64,000 nucleotides of DNA from Salvelinus alpinus (taxonomy: Eukaryota > Chordata > Actinopteri > Salmoniformes > Salmonidae): assembly GCF_045679555.1 (NCBI RefSeq), contig NC_092087.1, positions 23,933,367-23,997,366 on the forward strand, given 5' to 3'. Shown here piece after piece: positions 55,019-64,000 of the stretch. The notes beneath the pieces are model-generated. The model was given only the letters and a program-made list of their open reading frames with translations. It was not told the DNA's origin and did no database searches. The translations under genes and the position numbers were made by a program. Position 1 is the stretch's first letter, and each line of letters starts with the position of its first letter.

Positions 55019-56179
55019 CACGGCCTGTTCACCCCGCTATCATCCAGAAGGCGAGGTCAGTACAGATGCATCAAAGCTGGGACCGAGAGACTGAAAAACA
55101 GCTTTTATCTCAAGGCCATCAGACTGTTAAATAGCCATCACTAGCCGGCTACCACCCGGTTACTCAACCCTGCACCTTAGAGGCTACTGCCCTATATAAA
55201 TAGATATGGAGTCACTGACCACTTTAATAAAGGAACACTAGTCACTTTAATCATGTTTACATACTGCTTTACTCATCTCATATGTATATACTGTATTATA
55301 TTCTACTGTACTTTAGTCAATGCTACTTCGACATTGCCTGTCCTAATATTTATATATTTCTTAATTCCATTATTTTACTTTTTAGATTTGTGTATTGTTG
55401 TGAATTGTTTTTTATTTATTTATTTATTTTTATATAATTATTTATTACAAAAAACACAAGGAAGGGGTAACATTAAAGTATTAGAACATGAAGGACAAAC
55501 AATACAGCATCAAGACACTATCAAACATGTCTTTCTGCAACAGAGCCATCCTTATGTGTGAGGGTGCGTGTGCATGATAGTGATATAAAATATATGTCAT
55601 AGTTTCCTTTTCATGATCACAATCTTGTGAAACCCGAACCCTCCAAGATCCCCCCACAGACCCCCCCCCCCCCCCCCCCCCAAAAAAACAATTAGTTCGA
55701 TTCCCCACCCCCAAGAACCCCCCAATGCACCAACAACCAAGAGAGTGAACTAAAGAGAAAAAAGGAAAAGAGAAGAAAACAGCAAACAACAATGATTTAA
55801 AGAAATAATAATAATAATACATTTAATACATTGTTTGTGTGCATGTCTGGCACTGTTACATGAATGTGTGTGTTCTTATATGTGTTTATTTGAATGAGAG
55901 TGTGTGTATATGCATGTGTAGAAACACCTACACGGCATCAGCCTCAGGCAAACCGGCATTAGTTGTAAAAACACTGCCACTTAATGTCATTCAAATGTAT
56001 TTGTATTATGTTTTATTTTGATTTTTTTTTCCCTTTTTTTTTTGTTGACCATCATTCTCTCTTCTTGTGAATTGTTAGATACTACTGCACTGTGGGAGCT
56101 AGGAACACAAGCATTTCGGCTACACCCACAATAACATCTACTAAATATGTGTATGTGACCAATACAATTTGATTTGATT
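55019..56179 (+). mobile_element. L2-like LINE, 5'-truncated copy 4
   Basis: It begins in the last part of the ORF (CACCCCGCTATCATCCAGAA), passes the terminal [12 protein letters not shown] codons near 55,140 and ends with the GATTTGATTT tail near 56,179. It is more diverged than copies 1-3 and is itself interrupted at 55,410-56,064. Confidence 0.8.
55410..56064. mobile_element. 655-bp insertion with 12-bp target duplication
   Basis: TTGTGAATTGTT occurs at 55398-55409 and 56065-56076, bracketing sequence absent from other L2 copies. The insert starts TTTTATTTATTTATTTATTT and holds a 21-base C run (55661-55681). It may be a minus-strand retroposed sequence with an A-rich tail; I do not recognise the source. 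Confidence 0.65.
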
Positions 56180-57046
56180 TTAATAGAAGGAACCATGAAT
56201 TCTGCTCTGTATCAGAGAATTCTACAGGAGAATGTCAAGCCATCTGTCTGAGCTGAAGCTGAAGCTCAGCTGGGTCATACAGCAAGACAATGATCCAAAA
56301 CACACAATCAAGTCTACATGAAAATGGTTACAAAGCAACAAATTTAAAGTTTTGGAATGGCCTAGTCAAAGTCCAAACCTAAACCCTATTGAGATGTTGT
56401 GGCAGGACTTGAAACAAGTAGTTCATGCTTGAAAACCCACAAATGTTGCTGAGTTAAAGCATTTCTGCATGCAAGAGTGGGCCACAATTCCTCCACAGCG
56501 ATGTGAGAGACTGATTAACAACTACAGGAATCATTTGGTTGCAGTCATTGCCGCTAAAGGTGGCACAAACAGTTATTGATTGTAAGAGGGCAATTACTTT
56601 TTCACACAGGGGAATGGTGTGTTGCATAACTTTGTTAATTAAATAAAATAAATGTCCATATTTGTTTTGCTATTTGTAAACTCAGGTTCTCTTTATCTAA
56701 TATTCTGTTTTGGTTGAAGATCTGATAACATTGAGTATCAAAATTATTTAAAAATAGAGAAAGTCAGAAAGGGGCAAATACTTTTTCACAGCACTGTATA
56801 TCATGTGCATATCACAAATTAACAAACTTGAACTTAGAAGGGAAGGGGGAGGGCAGCCAGAAACAGAGGGGAAAATATGGCCAACTTTGTGGTTAGATTG
56901 TGGGTGAACAAAACATAGAAAATACATAAGCCCTTAAATTATGTGTCCTCAAATGTTATGTAATCTAAAAATCTCACATTAGCTGGTAGAACTGACGAAA
57001 TTAAATTAATCATAAAGCTCTTCTAACTTATTCCATTATACATGTA

Positions 57047-58653
<1,607 letters not shown>

Positions 58654-58655
58654 TA

Positions 58656-59300
58656 CATTTTATGGGCTCATGTCTCTTTATATTCATATAGCCTAGGGGC
58701 TATGTAGCTTCTTATCTGTCATGTTTGGAGTTGTGTTGCGATGTTATGCGGACACTTGAATTTTTCTTATATCCAAAGTCTAAGTCAGATCGCCCACCAG
58801 TCGTCTGAAGCTAATTTATGTTATTTTTCCCCCAGTCTGATTTAGTGCCTGGTCTTGTCCACTCTGTTTTATTTTTTTATGTACTTTTTTTTGTATTTGA
58901 CCCCCTTTTCTCGATCTTGTCTCATTGCTACATCTCCCTAATGGGCTCGGGAGAGGCGAAGGTGGAGTTATGCGTCCTCCGAAACATGACGCGCCTAACC
59001 GCGCCAGCTTAACCCGGAAGCCATAGTAGGGAAGAGGATGATTTAGATGATCCAGGCATGCTAGTTATACAAGTGGATTTTGCTCTTCACTCACGTAGTA
59101 GCCTGGCCTACTCCTGACCAAAATCCTGTGATTTGTCTGATCATTAATCAATTTGATTTTGTTTCACTGAATCTCTGTCTGTGTATTTGGTTAATTGATC
59201 TCTGGTTGGACAAGTGGAAGTGCTAGCTCATTTATTCGTTCACTAATCAGAAACATTTAGCATGCAATAATGTAGCCTAAATCAAGTGTAACCTATTATT
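58656..59300. other. Intergenic DNA, no gene recognised
   Basis: A GCGCCTAACCGCGCCAGC stretch near 58,990 looks like a short repeat end (CTCCGAAACATGAC context). Otherwise nothing is recognised. Confidence 0.4.
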
Positions 59301-59560
59301 TAGGATATGATAGAGAGAGAGAGAGAGACACAAGACAAGACATAGGCAGCAACAGAAGAATAGGATATGATGGAGAGAGACACACCAGACAAGACACAGA
59401 GACCGCAACAGAAGAATAGGATATGATGGAGAGAGACACACCAGACACAACACAGAGACAGCAACAGAATAATAGGATATGATGGAGAGAGACACACCAG
59501 ACACAACACAGAGACAGCAACAGAAGAATAGGATATGATGGAGAGAGACACTGGAAGAAC
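59301..59560 (+). repeat. 56-bp minisatellite, about 4.5 units
   Basis: TAGGATATGATGGAGAGAGA recurs at 59361, 59417, 59473 and 59529 (56 bp apart each time) with a variant at 59301 (60 bp earlier). Each unit has ACACACCAGACA and AGCAACAGAAGAA blocks. Confidence 0.92.
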
Positions 59561-60235
59561 AGGACAGGCCATAACAGAAGAGGATAGACAAAGGAGACAG
59601 TAACAAACAAGAACCTGAGACAGTAACAGACAAGACACAGAGAGCAACAGACAAGACACAGAGAAAGTGATGTAGAAGAGGGCAGATGGAGAAGAACAGA
59701 GGTGGGTTGAACACACAGTAGACTGTATCACTTCAAGCTGCTCTATAGATTCTAATTTGTTTTATTTATTTGCACAAATTATAAGAGATGAAATACAGAC
59801 AGTAATAAAGTAAAACATGTTTTACAAAGAATATGCATTTGAGGTGAAAAATCCTGTAAAATTACTATTAAAACAATTGACAGCAACATAGAATACTAAG
59901 AGTCAGCAACAGATGACACAGAGAAAGAGATGGAGAGAGGCAGAGGATGGGTGAGCAATGTTCCCTCTAAGCTGCAGGCATGCGGGTGTTCAGCCCCCCT
60001 TGGACAGCCGCACAGAAGAAAAATGATCAATCAACTTTCTAGAGTTTTCCCCTTTAGTTAACACTATCAACATTTTGCTCTGTGGGAATTGTGATCGAAT
60101 CAACGTAATATTAGTCACTTTCAATGTAAAATACCGAAACGAAACTAACTGTGCAAGAGATTTTCTTGTAGGCAGAGCACATTGGAGTTGGATTCTATTG
60201 CATTGACAGGCACAACTCAGGCCCATACTCTACAC
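59561..60235. other. Intergenic DNA, no gene recognised
   Basis: Short ACAGACAAGACACAG repeats continue from the minisatellite to about 59,660. The rest holds nothing I can name. Confidence 0.45.
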
Positions 60236-61015
<780 letters not shown>

Positions 61016-61314
61016 CAACTTCTTAGCCTGTTTGGGCTGTAGGGGGCGAATTGGAAAAACTGGAAAATATGCGCAAATTTTCAAACGGCCTTTTAATCAA
61101 TTTCTGCTCTTACAATATGCATATTGTTAATAGTATTGGATAGAAAAGAGTCTCAAGTTTCTAAAACCGTTTTAATTTTTTCTCTGAGTGGAACACAAGT
61201 CCTTTGGCAGCACTTTCCCCGACCAGGAAGTAAAATGCAAGATGTTTATGCTCGCTTCAACGCTCTGCCTATACATGGTCATGCCACTTATGACCCAAAA
61301 CACACCTCGTACGC

Positions 61315-63219
61315 CATATATGTCAGAGTCAAGGCCCGCGGGCCACATCCGGCCCGCGAGAAGGTTTTTTACGGCCCCTGGGATGATCTTGATTTATTAT
61401 TAGAACCGGCCCGCAGACCGCAGCAAGCCGGCAGCCCGCAGATCTTTTACACGCACCAATACTACATTTCCCACAATGCAACGGTGACGCACCGAGCAGT
61501 AGGCTGCTGTGTAAATGAGATGGAGCTGCCTTGGGAAAAACTCGTGGGTTTGACAACCGACGGAGCACCTGCGATGTGTGGACACAGGAGCGGACTGGTG
61601 GCGAAGATACGGGAAAAGATGCAAGAGGAAAACGCGACAGGTGAGCTGACAGCTTATCATTGTATCATACACCAGGAAGCGTTGTGCGGTAAAGCCTTGA
61701 AAATGGAGCATGTAATGAGCATCATCACGCGCACAGTTAACTTTATCAGAGCCAAAGGTTTGAATCACCGCCAGTTCAAGGCATTTCTGACGGAGTTAGA
61801 AACGGAGCATGGTGATTTGCCTTATCACACAGAGGTGCGATGGCTAAGCCAGGGAAAGGTGCTTCAAAGATGTTTCGAGCTTCGTGAGGAGATTTGTCTG
61901 TTCTTGGACAGCAAAGGGAAAGACACAACACAACTCCGAGACGAAATGTTTCTGTGTGAAATGGCTTTTCTGTGTGACATTACGAGTCATCTGAATGCAA
62001 TGAACTTGCAGCTGCAGGGTCGGGATCATGTCATCTCTGATATGTACAGTACAGTGAAGGCATTTAAAACCAAACTGACTCTGTGGGAGACGCAGATGCG
62101 GAAAGAAAATTTGAGCCACTTTCCCAGCTGCCAGACCATGAAAGAGAAGCTCTCTACCAGTGCGTTCCCGAGCGCACAGTTGGCTGATAAAATAGGTATG
62201 CTTGCCGCTGACTTTCGACGCCGATTTGCTGACTTTGAAGCACAAAAAAGCAGGTTGGAACTGCTCGGTAACCCATTTGCTGTTGACGTGGAAAGCTCAC
62301 CACCAAACCTCCAAATGGAGTTGATTGACCTCCAATGCAATGATGCACTGAGGGCAAAATATGCGGCAGTGGGTGCTGCGGAGTTCGCCCGTTTCCTCCC
62401 CGACACAATGCCCCAGCTGCGCATCCAGGCTGCTCAAACGTTGTCTATGTTTGGCAGCACATACCTGTGTGAACAACTGTTTTCTTTGATGAACCTGAAC
62501 AAAACATCACACAGAAGTCGACTTACTGCTGAACACCTCCACTCAATTCTGAGGATTTCCTCAGCTCAGAGCCTTACCCCGAACATTGATGAACTTGTGG
62601 AAAAGATGGGACACCACCAAGTATCACCCTCAACCTCAAACAAGTGAACATTACTGTGCAATCACATATTTAGAGTTTTTACTCAGTTCAAGTTTAAAAG
62701 TTAAAGTTTAATATTTGTTTTCACTGCATGTTACTTCTCCTTAAACAAAGTGTTGTTTTTGATTAATAGATTTTTGCACTTTATTTTATTGTATTTCAAT
62801 CCAATTATATTTTAAAAATATTTCAGTTGAGTGGATGATAGAAAATTGCTATTATTGTTTTTTTCTTTGAAGTAAATTTAGCCCACTTTTGCTAAAATAG
62901 AAAATATAGGCTACTGATGGTGCCTTGAATACCGGTTTCTTTCATTTAATGTTCATGTTATGGGGATTTTTATATAAAGGAAATTTGTCTTTTGTGTCTG
63001 TTGAAAATTAAAGATTACTGACAGAGCCATAAGAAAATATTGCTTTATTTATCTGATCATATTGGAATATATTTGTTAGGTTTTCAGTAGGTTCAATTAG
63101 GTTCACTAGACTATATGCGTCATTTAAAAATTTTTCAATGAACATTCGAACAGTCCGGCCCTCGGCTTGTAGCTAAATTTTTTATTTGGCCCTCCGTCCA
63201 TTTGACTTTGACACCCCTG
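61315..63219 (+). mobile_element. hAT (Charlie-like) element with perfect 8-bp target duplication
   Basis: TCGTACGC lies at 61307-61314 and again at 63220-63227. The termini CATATATGTCAGAGTCAAGG and, reversed, CAGGGGTGTCAAAGTCAAAT are imperfect inverted repeats. The 5' part contains GGCCCGCGGGCC-rich text typical of this family. It is internally deleted: about the first half of the transposase gene is missing. Confidence 0.88.
61520..62647 (+). pseudogene. hAT transposase, N-terminally deleted (375 codons open)
   Basis: From MELPWEKLVGLTTDGAPAMC the frame is open to the stop at 62,647. It holds TDGAPAMCG with a catalytic Asp, CIIHQEALCGK, RWLSQGKVLQRCFELR, and the C-terminal dimerisation block GSTYLCEQLFSLMNLNKTSH. 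The family resembles GTF2IRD2/EPM2AIP1-type domesticated hAT proteins of vertebrates. The BED zinc finger and first catalytic region are absent: upstream codons to 61,124 are non-coding element sequence, open by chance. It could be a protein source in trans but cannot bind DNA in the usual way. Confidence 0.82.
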
Positions 63220-64000
63220 TCGTACGCCTTCCTCTGGGTGTCAAGAGTACGTCAGAGGAGAAATCATGCGTTTATCTTGTTCTGACGTGAAATAAGACCT
63301 ATTTCTTTGACGTGACCGTCAATTTCAGGAAGTCAGAAGCGTGCGACTTGGGAGAGATATCATGTTTTGTTTTGCTGCCGTTTCGGATGTGAACTATCTC
63401 CAGCTCGGATTTGATTTGATAAATGAGACCATGTCATCGTAATGTATGTTTTTTCAATATAGTTTAATCAGATTATTTGAATTTTTTCGGGAGTTTTGCC
63501 GTGTTCCGTAATGTTTATTTTGTTTACGTTGGAGAGTTCCGTGCCACTCGACGAGTACCCCTGCTAAATGAAGATGGAAAGTTGCCATTCTGAAGGGATT
63601 GAACGACTCTTCTGGACTAAGGACAACTTGATCAACATTCTGATGAAAGATCAGCCAAAGTAAGACCAAATTTATAATGTTATTTCATATATCTGTCGTG
63701 CATGTCAACTGGTCGCGCGCGCCCAAGTGTGTCTGTCTGGCGTGGCTATGCTAATTTAGCGCTACATTTAGTTTTCGGTGTAAAACATTTAATAAATCGG
63801 AAATATTGTCTGGAATCACAAGAATCCTGTTTTTCAATTGCTGCACAGTATGTATTTCTCAGAAATGTTTTATGAGGAGTAATTAGGTATTTGATGTTGG
63901 TGTCTGTAAATGTTATGGCTGCTTTCTGATTGTAGCTGAAATGTAATTTATGATTTATACCATAAATATACACATTTTTCAAAAAAAAAATATGCTATAC

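Larger units (their letters stand above)
54765..56796 (+). pseudogene. Rearranged Tc1-type transposon split by an L2 fragment
   Basis: Transposase-like pieces flank the L2: CCAACGGTCAAACAGGGTGG with GGTTTTGGGATGCTTTGCTG (54.94-55.0 kb) and ATACAGCAAGACAATGATCC (56,278) with CAAACCTAAACCCTATTGAG (56,374). They run in the same order as a Tc1 catalytic core. The right inverted repeat GGGGCAAATACTTTTTCACA ends at 56,796. The left inverted repeat is missing, and the 54.78-54.87 kb piece appears to be inverted. Confidence 0.65.
61016..64000. mobile_element. Probable MITE-type repeat holding the hAT element
   Basis: AACTTCTTAGCCTGTTTGGG at 61,016 resembles the left end of the TTAA element at 52.1 kb. 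The outer pieces 61,016-61,314 and 63,220-64,000 form one sequence across the duplication TCGTACGC and have the style of a piggyBac-like non-autonomous repeat. No right end is seen within the window. Confidence 0.35.

Noticed and set aside
59301..59560. A CRISPR array
   Set aside because: The 56-bp units are direct tandem copies without unique spacers, and the genome is eukaryotic.
61124..61519. The first 132 codons of the 507-codon ORF ending at 62,647
   Set aside because: They cross the hAT element boundary and its 5' non-coding region, lacking any hAT similarity; the coding part begins near 61,520.

Overview
The window is eukaryotic and almost certainly from a salmonid fish (Salmo, Oncorhynchus, Salvelinus or a close relative). 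It holds one recognisable host gene, rbm38 on the + strand, in a region dominated by mobile elements. The salmonid call rests on repeats I recognise: L2-like LINE tails ending in (TTTGA)n, the LINE tail with CCTGGTTAAATAAAGGTG, several Tc1 families, tRNA-derived SINEs with ATGCAT-bearing or GACGCTCTTATCC-type tails, and very long GT and GA microsatellites. No database search was possible, so family names are by recognition.

Layout. 1-6.8 kb: a LINE ('LINE A') on the minus strand whose reading frame is open from 2361 to the left window edge (at least 787 codons), next to a full-length L2-like LINE with an intact 981-codon ORF (3431-6376, minus). 6.8-18.3 kb: decayed elements, including a three-level nest (foldback repeat > hAT-like element > Tc1) at 8.25-10.55 kb, a damaged L2 copy (12.3-15.76 kb, plus) and a hAT transposase remnant (16.0-16.7 kb). 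18.4-28.4 kb: rbm38, with TATA-like promoter, four coding exons, introns carrying LINE tails and one Tc1, and a long 3' UTR. 28.8-32.6 kb: a third L2 copy, nearly identical to the first, whose ORF end was broken by a SINE. 32.6-38.9 kb: mostly unrecognised intergenic DNA with microsatellites and MITEs. 38.9-42.4 kb: inverted GTTCT-rich repeats bracketing LINE tails, MITEs and a tRNA-like foldback. 43.1-51.2 kb: a nest of LINE A (plus) containing LINE B (minus) containing a Tc1. 52.1-58.7 kb: a piggyBac-like MITE, three Tc1-type elements, a SINE and a truncated L2. 58.7-64 kb: a minisatellite and two hAT transposase remnants, one inside an element with a perfect 8-bp target duplication.

The only host gene, rbm38, encodes a 238-residue single-RRM RNA-binding protein; all splice phases join cleanly and a second in-frame donor at exon 2 would add five residues. 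The most interesting non-host signal is a canonical 2A ribosome-skipping motif (DVEVNPGP) straight after a hydrophobic stretch near the N-terminus of the open LINE A ORF, ahead of its endonuclease and reverse-transcriptase domains.
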